Position numbers and translations under genes: made by a program. DNA of 64,000 nt from Bacteroidaceae bacterium. Lineage in GTDB: Bacteria > Bacteroidota > Bacteroidia > Bacteroidales > Bacteroidaceae. Positions 26,976-34,677 of this stretch are shown here, piece by piece. The notes beneath the pieces are model-generated. The model saw only the letters and a list, made by a program, of their open reading frames with translations. It had not been told where the DNA came from and searched no databases. How positions within the stretch are numbered: the first letter of the stretch is position 1; every line of letters begins with the position of its first letter. The DNA is taken from assembly GCA_017520935.1 (NCBI GenBank), contig JAFXEF010000057.1, positions 28,054 through 92,053 of the forward strand, read 5' to 3'.

Positions 26976-27050
26976 ATTAAGAGTCGAGCCACTGACGTCA
27001 GATTTTCTTTGTGATGCTTGTGAAATGATACGCCATGCCTGACTCTTAAT
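26976..27050. other. Inverted repeat before the second sigma gene
   Basis: Perfect 10-base arms ATTAAGAGTC (26976-26985) and GACTCTTAAT (27041-27050) enclose 55 bases that include the palindrome CTGACGTCAG. It may form a terminator for the upstream gene or an operator for the sigma gene starting at 27103. Confidence 0.4.
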
Positions 27051-27102
27051 TCCGACTATCCTTACTCATAATTCCTAATTCATAATTCATAATTATCTCC
27101 CC

Positions 27103-27651
27103 GTGTCCACTCCCGAAGAAATACTCCTTATCTCCCGTGTGCTGCTCCTGAACGATGGGCGTGCATTCGGCCGACTGATGAAGCGGTATCTGCGCCCAGT
27201 GCGCCACTACTTCCTCATACAGACGGGCGGCGATGAGGCGCTGAGCGATGACCTCACGCAGGAGACCTTCATTCGTGTGTGGAGGGGACTGGACAGCTAC
27301 AAGCGGCTCTCGGCGTTCGGCACGTGGGTGTACCGCATTGCCTTCACCACCTATCAGAACCATCTCAAGGGAGTGAAGCATCACCTGAGTCTCGACGATG
27401 AGCACGTGACTCCTGCCCTGCAGCACTTGGCCGTGGAGCCCGACTATGATGCCGAGGAGATAGCGGCCCTGCATCGCGCCATCGGCATGCTGGGCGAGGG
27501 CGAGAAGACCTGCATCACGCTCTTCTACCTGGAGGAGATGAGCATCAAGGAGATAGCGGCCGTGACGGAAATGAGTACCGGCACCATCAAGACATCGCTG
27601 AGCCGCGGACGAAACCATTTACGAACCTTGCTGACTGAAGAATTACCATAA
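27103..27651 (+). CDS. ECF-type RNA polymerase sigma factor (second copy)
   Basis: A 182-residue RpoE-like sigma factor with a GTG start. Region 2 is in DEALSDDLTQETFIRVWRGL (about 44-63) and region 4 in MSIKEIAAVTEMSTGTIKTSLSRGRNHLRTLL at the C-terminus. No ATG alternative exists near region 1. It is followed after a 289-base gap by a small two-helix membrane protein gene, and its last 23 bases of coding sequence are repeated just before that gene, implying rearrangement of a formerly coupled sigma/anti-sigma pair. Confidence 0.88.
   Translation: MSTPEEILLISRVLLLNDGRAFGRLMKRYLRPVRHYFLIQTGGDEALSDDLTQETFIRVWRGLDSYKRLSAFGTWVYRIAFTTYQNHLKGVKHHLSLDDEHVTPALQHLAVEPDYDAEEIAALHRAIGMLGEGEKTCITLFYLEEMSIKEIAAVTEMSTGTIKTSLSRGRNHLRTLLTEELP
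27621..27643 (+). repeat. 3' end of sigma gene, repeated at 27871-27893
   Basis: ACGAACCTTGCTGACTGAAG plus AAT; the second copy differs at one base of 23. The copies bracket the inverted-repeat segment 27710-27844. Confidence 0.65.
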
Positions 27652-27940
27652 TATAGATGTTTACCTATAATGCAAAATGTTCGATTGACTCACGCAAATG
27701 ACTTATGTTTCACACAGATCTCACGAATCTCACGAAGAGCACTTGCTATCGCTCGTGCTTACCTCCGGGATGTATACACTCGGCGAAGCCGACAAGCGCG
27801 GGCGAAGCGACGCGCCATCTGTGAGATTTGTGAGATCTGTGTGAGATAAAAAAATCCGTGAGAGAGAACTACGAACCTTACTGACTGAAGAATAATAATG
27901 TACCACCTCCCCTCAGAGGAGAATAAAAAAGGAAGAGAAT
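27652..27940. other. Intergenic segment with element-like inverted repeat
   Basis: No gene recognised. It holds the 24-base inverted repeat at 27710-27844 and the second copy of the sigma gene tail at 27871-27893. Confidence 0.5.
27710..27844. repeat. 135-bp element with 24-bp terminal inverted repeats
   Basis: Arms 27710-27733 and 27821-27844 are complementary at 23 of 24 positions (left arm TCACACAGATCTCACG followed by AATCTCAC). The 87-base interior has a smaller AGCAC/GTGCT stem. Size and structure resemble a MITE or a BOX-like intergenic repeat. Confidence 0.55.
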
Positions 27941-28315
27941 ATGAACAAGGAAGACCGACAGATAAGAGCGCTGCTACAGAAAGCAGACACCACAAGTCGC
28001 GAGCACGAAGCCTCGCTGCACGCACGCATCATGCGCCAACTGCCCGAGCGCAACCTGCGCCGCATATACCTTGTCATCATCTTTGCCCTGCTATGGGGAG
28101 GCGGCATTGCCCTGCTCGTCTGCTACTGGCAGCCGATAGCGGCATCGATGCTTGCCGTGGCATCATCGCTGCTTGACCATACGCTCCCTTCCGTGGAGAC
28201 CTTCACGACCTTTGCCCTGTGCATAGGCACTATCGTGCTCATCGTGGTGCAGAGCCGCGATGTGATGGACGAGTATTATGAGAGGGAGATTATGGGAATG
28301 ATGGAGAGTTTTTGA
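27941..28315 (+). CDS. Small two-helix membrane protein, putative anti-sigma partner
   Basis: A 124-residue protein with a charged cytoplasmic N-terminus (1-40, heptad-like ALLQKADTTSREHEASLHARIM) and two membrane helices (about 42-65 and 87-105), ending in an acidic tail. Its place behind the second ECF sigma gene suggests an anti-sigma or sigma-regulating role, but the gap of 289 bases weakens translational coupling. No known domain recognised. Confidence 0.6.
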   Translation: MNKEDRQIRALLQKADTTSREHEASLHARIMRQLPERNLRRIYLVIIFALLWGGGIALLVCYWQPIAASMLAVASSLLDHTLPSVETFTTFALCIGTIVLIVVQSRDVMDEYYEREIMGMMESF

Positions 28316-28389
28316 GTTGTGAGTTGCACGCACAATGCAGCTCCGCCAATCATTTATTATCATCCGGAGGCCAACTCAAAACTCAAGAC

Positions 28390-29904
28390 TCAAGACTCAC
28401 AACTCATAACTCTCAACATATCCTCCATAATGTCGCGCGAGTTGCTCAGGCGAGGAATCTTGTGCTGGCCGCCCAGCTTGCCTTTTTCCTTGAGCCAGGC
28501 ATCGAAGAGACCCTTACGGGCAGGGATTATCTCAAGTTCTTGAAGTGTGATGTCCTTATAGCGCTTAGCCTCGTAGTCGGAGTTGATGGTCTGCAGGGCT
28601 TGGTCGAGCAGACGGGCGAAGACGTTGAGATCGGCAGGAGGCGTGGCAAACTCGATGAGCCACTGGTGACGACACTTGGCGTTGCCATCCATGAAGACGG
28701 GAGCAGCAGTATACTCCTTGACCTGAGCACCGGTGGCCTCGCAAGCCTGGCGTAGACCCTTCTCGGCATTGTCTACCACAAGTTCTTCGCCAAAGGCGTT
28801 GATGAAGTGCTTGGTGCGTCCGGTGATGATAAACTTATAGGGATTCTTCTGGGTAAACTTCACCGTATCGCCGATGATGTAGCGCCACAGGCCGCACGAA
28901 GTGCTGATGACCATGGCATAGTTGCGCCCCGGCTCCACGCCCCAGAGGGGCACGATGGTGGGGTTCTCCTTGCCAAACTCGTCCATGGGGATGAACTCGT
29001 AGAACACACCGTAGTCGAGCATCAGCAGCATGGCAGGGTCGGCGAGGTCGCTCTGCAAGCCGAAGAATCCCTCGCTGGCGTTGTAGGTCTCCATATAATG
29101 CATGCGGTCGGTGGGTATGAGCTGCTTGTACTGCTCACGGTAAGGCGTAAAGGCCACGCCGCCATGGAAGAAGACCTCAAGGTTGGGCCACAGTTGGCAA
29201 AGGTTGTCCTTGCCGGTGATCTCGAGCGTACGCTTGAGCACAGCCATCATCCAGGAGGGCACACCGGAGAGGTTCGTGATGTTACAATCCTTGACATACT
29301 GGGCTATGCGCTCCATCTTCTCCTCGAAGTCGTTCAACAGGGCTATCTCCTTGCCAGGCACACGGAAGAGGTTGATGAAGGGACTGACATTCTCTATGAG
29401 GATGGCGCTGAGGTCACCCACAAGACTGTGGGGAAGGTTGTAGTTGGGGGCATGGCTGCCACCGAGGATGAGCGCCTTGCCGCTGAACATGCGGCTCTGC
29501 GGATTGCTGCGGAGGTAGAGGGCCACAGAGTCGGTGCCGCCACGGTAGTGGAGGTTATCGAGGCCATCCTGCGACACGGGGATAAACTTACTCTTGTCAT
29601 TGGTAGTGCCCGATGACTTGGCGTACCACTTCACACGTCCGGGCCACAGGATGTTGCTCTCGCCATGGCGCATACGGTCGATATAGCTCTTCAGCCCCTC
29701 ATAGTCGGAGACGGGCACGCGGGCGGCAAACTGCTCGTAATCACGGATATTGTCATAGCCATAGAGAGTGCCCCACTCAGTGTGACGGCTCTTGCTGATA
29801 AGGTGTGAGAGAACGCGGCGCTGTATCGCCTCGGCCTGGGTATCATATTGGTCAATCTTGTGCTGTCTGAACTTTAAGGCAGTACCAATCAATTTGGTTT
29901 GCAT
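28390..29904 (-). CDS. GH3 auxin-responsive promoter family protein (ANL superfamily)
   Basis: A 504-residue member of the GH3 family, acyl-adenylating enzymes that in plants conjugate amino acids to jasmonate or auxin; the bacterial substrates are unknown. Recognisable parts are YAKSSGTTNDKSKFIP (ATP/phosphate loop, about 113-128), YNASEGFFG (adenylate motif, about 280) and the C-terminal TGRTKHFINAFGEELV. No signal peptide, so cytosolic. A -7 box TACATTTG lies at 29931-29938. Its 3' end is convergent with the small membrane protein gene, and a short copy of that end is found at 26098-26125. Confidence 0.88.
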   Translation of the reverse strand: MQTKLIGTALKFRQHKIDQYDTQAEAIQRRVLSHLISKSRHTEWGTLYGYDNIRDYEQFAARVPVSDYEGLKSYIDRMRHGESNILWPGRVKWYAKSSGTTNDKSKFIPVSQDGLDNLHYRGGTDSVALYLRSNPQSRMFSGKALILGGSHAPNYNLPHSLVGDLSAILIENVSPFINLFRVPGKEIALLNDFEEKMERIAQYVKDCNITNLSGVPSWMMAVLKRTLEITGKDNLCQLWPNLEVFFHGGVAFTPYREQYKQLIPTDRMHYMETYNASEGFFGLQSDLADPAMLLMLDYGVFYEFIPMDEFGKENPTIVPLWGVEPGRNYAMVISTSCGLWRYIIGDTVKFTQKNPYKFIITGRTKHFINAFGEELVVDNAEKGLRQACEATGAQVKEYTAAPVFMDGNAKCRHQWLIEFATPPADLNVFARLLDQALQTINSDYEAKRYKDITLQELEIIPARKGLFDAWLKEKGKLGGQHKIPRLSNSRDIMEDMLRVMSCES

Positions 29905-29985
29905 AAGTACTTGTTAGTTACAAAAACGTGCAAATGTAATGCAAACTTTTGGAAGAATGTGATAAACGGTAAAAATTATAATAAA

Positions 29986-30843
29986 TTATAACATATTGCC
30001 CGACTCAACGGCATGCGGTTTATCAATTACTTCCTCATCGTTGACCTCCATCGGAGCGGTAGGGGCAGTACGCTGTTCATACAGTTCGACGGCTTTCTTA
30101 TACAAGTCGCTCTTCTTGCGGATATGGCGCATAGCCTCCTTGGCGGCAAGCTGCTGGCTCTCCTTCTTGGAATATCCGAAGCCCGTGCCAAACTCCAGTC
30201 CCTCGATGCATACACGGCTACGGAAGGTGGGGCTGTTGGTACCTACGGTGTGCTCATCCATAAGTTCAAATACGACATTGAACTGCGTTTTCTGGCTCCA
30301 CTCGATGAGCTTGCTCTTGAAATTGTCATCCTCCTTGGCCACCTTATCAATATCAATATGCTTACCTATGAGCCTATCCTTGAAGAACCTATAGCACCAC
30401 GCATAGCCACGGTCGAGATAGATAGCACCAATGAGTGCCTCGAAGGCATTTCCAGAGATGAAACTGTTGTGCGTGCGGTTGATGTGGGTCGACTGAATGA
30501 GCTCTACCAATCCTGTCTCCTTGGCAATACGGTTGAGGGTACTGCGTTGTACCATCTTGCTGCGTACCGAAGTGAGAAATCCCTCTTTCTTGCCAGGGTA
30601 TTTGTGATATAAGATATCGCTTACCACAGCCTCGATGATGGCATCGCCCAAGTACTCGAGACGTTCATTGTCTTTTTTTTGCTCAGTAGGGCGGTAGTGA
30701 TTGAGCGAACGGTGCATCAGAGCTTCGCGATAGACCGATACCCTGCGGGGATAAAAGCCCAATATACGATACAACTTGCGACGAAACTCCTTGTCGTTAC
30801 TAAAAAGATAATGTATATAATCAGTCAGGCGGGTGGTAAGCAC
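29986..30843 (-). CDS. rnc: Ribonuclease III
   Basis: Double-strand-specific endoribonuclease processing rRNA and mRNA. The catalytic signature ERLEYLGDA is at 60-68 with the second acidic site NAFEALIGAIYLDRG about 60 residues on, and a double-stranded RNA-binding domain (about 175-245, ending in KKESQQLAAKEAMRHI). At 285 residues it is longer than the ~226 of E. coli, with a C-terminal tail past the dsRBD, usual in Bacteroidota. It lies next to acpP, separated by the acpP terminator at 30873-30916; fabF is not between them. Confidence 0.96.
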   Translation of the reverse strand: MLTTRLTDYIHYLFSNDKEFRRKLYRILGFYPRRVSVYREALMHRSLNHYRPTEQKKDNERLEYLGDAIIEAVVSDILYHKYPGKKEGFLTSVRSKMVQRSTLNRIAKETGLVELIQSTHINRTHNSFISGNAFEALIGAIYLDRGYAWCYRFFKDRLIGKHIDIDKVAKEDDNFKSKLIEWSQKTQFNVVFELMDEHTVGTNSPTFRSRVCIEGLEFGTGFGYSKKESQQLAAKEAMRHIRKKSDLYKKAVELYEQRTAPTAPMEVNDEEVIDKPHAVESGNML

Positions 30844-30872
30844 GGTGTTGATGTGTATAATAAAAGAAACAA

Positions 30873-30916
30873 AAAAAGCCGTATAATCGGGCTTGAGCCA
30901 ATTAATACGACTTTTT
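30873..30916 (-). terminator. acpP terminator
   Basis: Arms 30873-30884 and 30905-30916 (12 pairs). The one imperfect pair is G-U only on the minus strand, and the minus-strand copy ends in a T run, so it terminates acpP. A smaller GGCTCAAGCC stem sits in the loop. Confidence 0.8.
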
Positions 30917-30939
30917 ATAGTACTATCGCGGTACTCTGA

Positions 30940-31176
30940 TTACTTCGCGTTGTTAGCGATGTAGTCAACAGCGTCCTGTACAGTAGAAATCTTCTCTGCC
31001 TGATCATCGGGAATTGACATACCGAATTCCTTCTCAAGCTCCATAATCAATTCTACTGTATCCAAAGAATCTGCACCGAGATCGTTTGTAAAACTTGCAT
31101 TGGGAGTTACTTCTGACTCATCTACACCAAGCTTATCTACGATAATAGCCTTTACTCTTGCTTCAATTTCTGCCAT
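30940..31176 (-). CDS. acpP: Acyl carrier protein
   Basis: A 78-residue acidic four-helix protein that carries fatty acyl intermediates on a phosphopantetheine arm. The attachment site is Ser37 in [10 protein letters not shown]. Length and sequence are standard. A minus-strand TATCTTTG box at 31299-31306 may be its -7 element; a strong terminator follows the gene, so it is probably transcribed alone. Confidence 0.98.
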   Translation of the reverse strand: MAEIEARVKAIIVDKLGVDESEVTPNASFTNDLGADSLDTVELIMELEKEFGMSIPDDQAEKISTVQDAVDYIANNAK

Positions 31177-31366
31177 AATAGTAATGTTTTTTAATGAATA
31201 AATAACTTAAAGCGATACAAAGAAAAGAAACTTTCGCTTTCGCTCCAAATATTTTTCTCGTATTTCAAAAAAAAGTGCACTAAAAAACAATCATTGAGCA
31301 AAGATAACACGAAAAGTGAGCTTTTTTGTCGCTTTTCAGATAGCAAAACATTGGTATAATATAAAT

Positions 31367-31396
31367 CCAGGTGGCGGGAAAAGCTCCGCCACCTGG
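31367..31396. terminator. Terminator after rubrerythrin gene
   Basis: Perfect GC-rich 11-base arms (31367-31377, 31386-31396) with an 8-base loop, 23 bases beyond the rubrerythrin stop on the minus strand. Confidence 0.75.
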
Positions 31397-31418
31397 TCAA
31401 AACAGTCGCCTCGACTTC

Positions 31419-31994
31419 TCAATAGTTGTCGGCTTTCAGCTCGAAATAGCCCTTCGGATGCAGACAAGCCGGACAACGGTCGGGTGCCTTCTTGCCAGTA
31501 AATGTATAGCCACACTTTCGGCACTGCCACGTTACGGGCTCGGGACGGTGGAACACATGCTCACGTTCCATATTCTCCAACAGTCTTAGGTAGCGTTCCT
31601 CGTGCTGCTGCTCGGCAACACAGATGGCACGATACATAATGGCAATCTCCTTGAAGCCCTCTTCCTCGGCTACATCGGCAAAGACCGGATACATCTCATA
31701 CCACTCTTCGTGCTCGCCAGCAGCAGCTGCTCGCAGGTTGTCCATTGTGGTCTGTATCGTTCCAGCCGGATAGTCGGCACGTATCTCCACCATACCTCCC
31801 TCGAGGAAGCGGAACATACGTTCGGCGTGCATCTTCTCCTGCTCGGCCGTTTCAAGGAAGATGGCTGCTATCTGCTCAAAGCCCTCACGCCGGGCCTCCT
31901 CGGAAAAATAGGTATAGCGCATACGTGCTTGCGATTCACCTGCAAACGAGGTCAGCAGGTTCTTTTCGGTCAATGTTCCTTTTACACTTTTCAT
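31419..31994 (-). CDS. rbr: Rubrerythrin
   Basis: Non-haem diiron peroxidase that detoxifies hydrogen peroxide in anaerobes using rubredoxin or NADH reductases as donors. The 191-residue protein has an N-terminal ferritin-like four-helix domain with the iron ligands in repeated ExxH-type helices (Glu20 in GESQARMRY, the EQEKMHAE and EEQQHEERY type segments) and a C-terminal rubredoxin-like domain with Cys158, Cys161, Cys174 and Cys177. All ligand positions look intact. Its presence fits an oxygen-exposed anaerobe. Confidence 0.96.
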   Translation of the reverse strand: MKSVKGTLTEKNLLTSFAGESQARMRYTYFSEEARREGFEQIAAIFLETAEQEKMHAERMFRFLEGGMVEIRADYPAGTIQTTMDNLRAAAAGEHEEWYEMYPVFADVAEEEGFKEIAIMYRAICVAEQQHEERYLRLLENMEREHVFHRPEPVTWQCRKCGYTFTGKKAPDRCPACLHPKGYFELKADNY

Positions 31995-32103
31995 ACGGGT
32001 ATCTCTTCTTTGATTGATATTCTACCCGATGAGAACACCCCGAAGCGAAGAAAGGTTTTGGAGGAATGTATATTTATTCCGGATTCAGGAATACCTAAAA
32101 GAA

Positions 32104-32883
32104 TCAATACGAGGCTGAAGCCTTGATTCCCCGAGCAATGAGACGTGCCACAATAGCATCAAGCTCTTCACGCGAAGCCTTTTGGAGTCCTGACATGGGA
32201 GTCTCACGGTCGATAGTATAGATCATCACCTCGCGTGGAGCGATACTTACTACCGCCTCTAACCACGGGTCAACATACTGCGGTGTGGTGTTGTCGACCG
32301 ACACTCCATCTGCATCCACGCCTTTCATAAACATAGTCTGCACTACACACTTCCCCACAAAGTCACGCATACAGGCTATCAGCTCATCCACATCGTAATG
32401 ACCCACAGGTCGATCCACACGGGCGATGTAGGCAGCATCCACCGTATCGAGCTTCACGATATTGTTGTCTACCAGCTTCAAGGCCTCAAACACATCTTTG
32501 CGGTTGATACGTGTGGCATTGGTGAGCACACTCACCTTGGCTGTGGGGCAATAGCGGTTGCGCAGACGGATAGTATCATCTATAATAAGCGCAAAGTCGG
32601 GATGTGCCGTAGGTTCACCATTGCCGGCAAAAGTGAGCACATCGGGAATCATACCTTCGGCCTGCATCTGTTGCAGTTTTGCCTCCAGGGCTTCGGCCAC
32701 TTTCTGACGTGTTGGCAGTTTGCTCTTGGGTCTTCGCTCTGCATTAAATCCGCACTCACAATAGACACAGTCAAAAGTGCACACCTTGCCATCACCTGGC
32801 AATAGATTGATACCCAGCGACACACCCAAACGACGACTCTTTATTGGCCCGAATATGGGCGACGGATATATTACGGTAGACAT
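32104..32883 (-). CDS. Radical SAM protein
   Basis: A 259-residue enzyme with the iron-sulfur motif CTFDCVYC (Cys35, Cys39, Cys42; CX3CX2C) and the SAM-binding segment TFAGNGEPTAHPD (about 94-106). It resembles the COG0731-type radical SAM proteins, whose best-known relatives modify tRNA wybutosine, but bacterial members have no settled role. No auxiliary cluster motif or peptide precursor gene adjoins it. A -7-like box TAACTTTG lies upstream at 32903-32910. It is divergent from the nucleoside kinase gene. Confidence 0.85.
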   Translation of the reverse strand: MSTVIYPSPIFGPIKSRRLGVSLGINLLPGDGKVCTFDCVYCECGFNAERRPKSKLPTRQKVAEALEAKLQQMQAEGMIPDVLTFAGNGEPTAHPDFALIIDDTIRLRNRYCPTAKVSVLTNATRINRKDVFEALKLVDNNIVKLDTVDAAYIARVDRPVGHYDVDELIACMRDFVGKCVVQTMFMKGVDADGVSVDNTTPQYVDPWLEAVVSIAPREVMIYTIDRETPMSGLQKASREELDAIVARLIARGIKASASY

Positions 32884-32982
32884 AGCTTAAACATTTTGCT
32901 CACAAAGTTACTTAAATTTATCATCCACACGATGGCTTCAGCAGAAAAATACATTATCTTTGCACATATTAACCGATAATCT

Positions 32983-34632
32983 ATGATACAGATACGTTGC
33001 AAGAACAATGGCGAGGTACGAGAGTTCAATCCCGGCACTACCCTGCAGAAGGTTTTTGACAGTTTTTCTTTGGATATGCCCTATGGCGCTGTCAGTGCCC
33101 GTGTGAACAACAAGGTAGAGGGGTTGGCTTTCAGAGTCTATAATCACAAGGATGTAGAGTTTCTTGACATCACCTCCGATTCGGGCATGCGTACCTACGT
33201 GCGTACGCTCTTCTTCGTGCTCACAAGAGCCGTTCGCGAGCTTTTTCCCGAAGGAGAAATCATCATCGAGCATCCTGTATCGAAGGGATACTTCTGTAAC
33301 CTCCGCATAGGGCGTACAGTGCTACAGGCCGATGTGGATGCAGTCAAGCAACGTATGCAGGACATCATTGCATCAGACATGCCTATACGCCGTATCAATT
33401 GCCCTACGGAAGAGGCTATCGAGGCATTCCGGGAAGAGGGACGCACCGATGTGGTGACACTCCTCGAGACCACAGGTAAGCTTTATACCACCTATTATAG
33501 GTTAGGTAGCAAAGCTGATTACTACTACGGCAGTCTGCTCACCTCTACCGGTAAAATACACCTCTTTGAACTGCAACAATACCATGACGGGCTGTTGTTG
33601 CGTGTGCCTAACCGTGAGAATCCCGACATCCTGGAAGACATCGTACGCCAAGACAAGATGCTCAGCGTATTCAACGAGCACCATCACTGGCAAGAGATAC
33701 TTGGTGTGAGCACCGTGGGAGATTTCAACACTGCTTGTCGCACAGGTCATGCCACTGACCTCATCAATGTAGCCGAAGCATTGCAAGAGAAGCGCATAGC
33801 TGGTATTGCCGATGACATACACCAACGTAAGGCACGCATCATACTCATCTCTGGGCCTTCATCATCAGGAAAGACAACATTCAGCAAACGCCTCTCTGTA
33901 CAACTCATGACCAATGGGCTACGACCTGTAGCCCTTTCGCTCGACGACTACTTCGTAGACCGCGAACTCACTCCGCTCGATGAGCAGGGTCAGTATGATT
34001 TCGAATCGCTCTATGCCCTCGACCTACCCTTCTTCAATGCGCAACTCAACGCCCTGCTGCAGGGCGAAGAAGTGGAACTCACCAAATTTGACTTTACCAC
34101 GGGAAAGCGTGTACTCACAGGCAACAAACTCCGAATCGACGAGCACACCGTGCTTATCATCGAAGGCATACACGCCCTCAACCCTGAGCTAACAAACCAT
34201 ATCCCCTCAGCCGACAAATATAAAATATATGTCTCGGCTCTTACTTCTATCATGCTTGATGACCACAACTACATCCCCACCACAGACAATCGCCTGCTAC
34301 GTCGTATCTTGCGTGACTACAAATACCGTGGTTATTCGGCCGAGGATACCATATCGCGTTGGCCCAGTGTACGCAAAGGAGAGGAAAAATGGATATTCCC
34401 CTTCCAGGAGAATGCCGATGCGATGTTCAACTCAGCTCTTCTTTTCGAGTTAGCCATCCTCAAAGGTTACCTCACCCCCATCTTAGAACAGGTCAAGGAA
34501 AATCGTCCGGAATATAGCGAAGCCTATCGCCTCAACAAATTCCTGCAATACTTCGAGACTATCCCCGACAATGACTTGCCACCCACTTCACTACTACGCG
34601 AGTTTCTTGGAGGCAGTAGCTTCAAGTATTGA
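32983..34632 (+). CDS. TGS-domain nucleoside (uridine-type) kinase
   Basis: A 549-residue two-part protein. Residues about 1-60 form a TGS domain followed by a region resembling the threonyl-tRNA synthetase second additional domain (about 60-215, EHPVSKGYFCNL). The C-terminal half is a P-loop kinase of the uridine kinase/phosphoribulokinase family: GPSSSGKTTF at 291-300, the acceptor-site strand LSLDDYFVDRELTP, and EGIHALNPELT. Likely phosphorylates a nucleoside; the fusion to a TGS/SAD-like part is known in anaerobes, substrate uncertain. A TATCTTTG box at 32955-32962 is 20 bases before the start. Confidence 0.85.
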   Translation: MIQIRCKNNGEVREFNPGTTLQKVFDSFSLDMPYGAVSARVNNKVEGLAFRVYNHKDVEFLDITSDSGMRTYVRTLFFVLTRAVRELFPEGEIIIEHPVSKGYFCNLRIGRTVLQADVDAVKQRMQDIIASDMPIRRINCPTEEAIEAFREEGRTDVVTLLETTGKLYTTYYRLGSKADYYYGSLLTSTGKIHLFELQQYHDGLLLRVPNRENPDILEDIVRQDKMLSVFNEHHHWQEILGVSTVGDFNTACRTGHATDLINVAEALQEKRIAGIADDIHQRKARIILISGPSSSGKTTFSKRLSVQLMTNGLRPVALSLDDYFVDRELTPLDEQGQYDFESLYALDLPFFNAQLNALLQGEEVELTKFDFTTGKRVLTGNKLRIDEHTVLIIEGIHALNPELTNHIPSADKYKIYVSALTSIMLDDHNYIPTTDNRLLRRILRDYKYRGYSAEDTISRWPSVRKGEEKWIFPFQENADAMFNSALLFELAILKGYLTPILEQVKENRPEYSEAYRLNKFLQYFETIPDNDLPPTSLLREFLGGSSFKY

Positions 34633-34677
34633 ATCCATTTAATCATAAGATTGTTATTACTTCTGTTAAAAAGAGAA

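Noticed and set aside
32104..32883. Radical SAM gene as sulfatase maturase (anSME) for cargo 2
   Set aside because: It has only the CX3CX2C cluster and lacks the C-terminal SPASM cysteines of anSME; it is also shorter.
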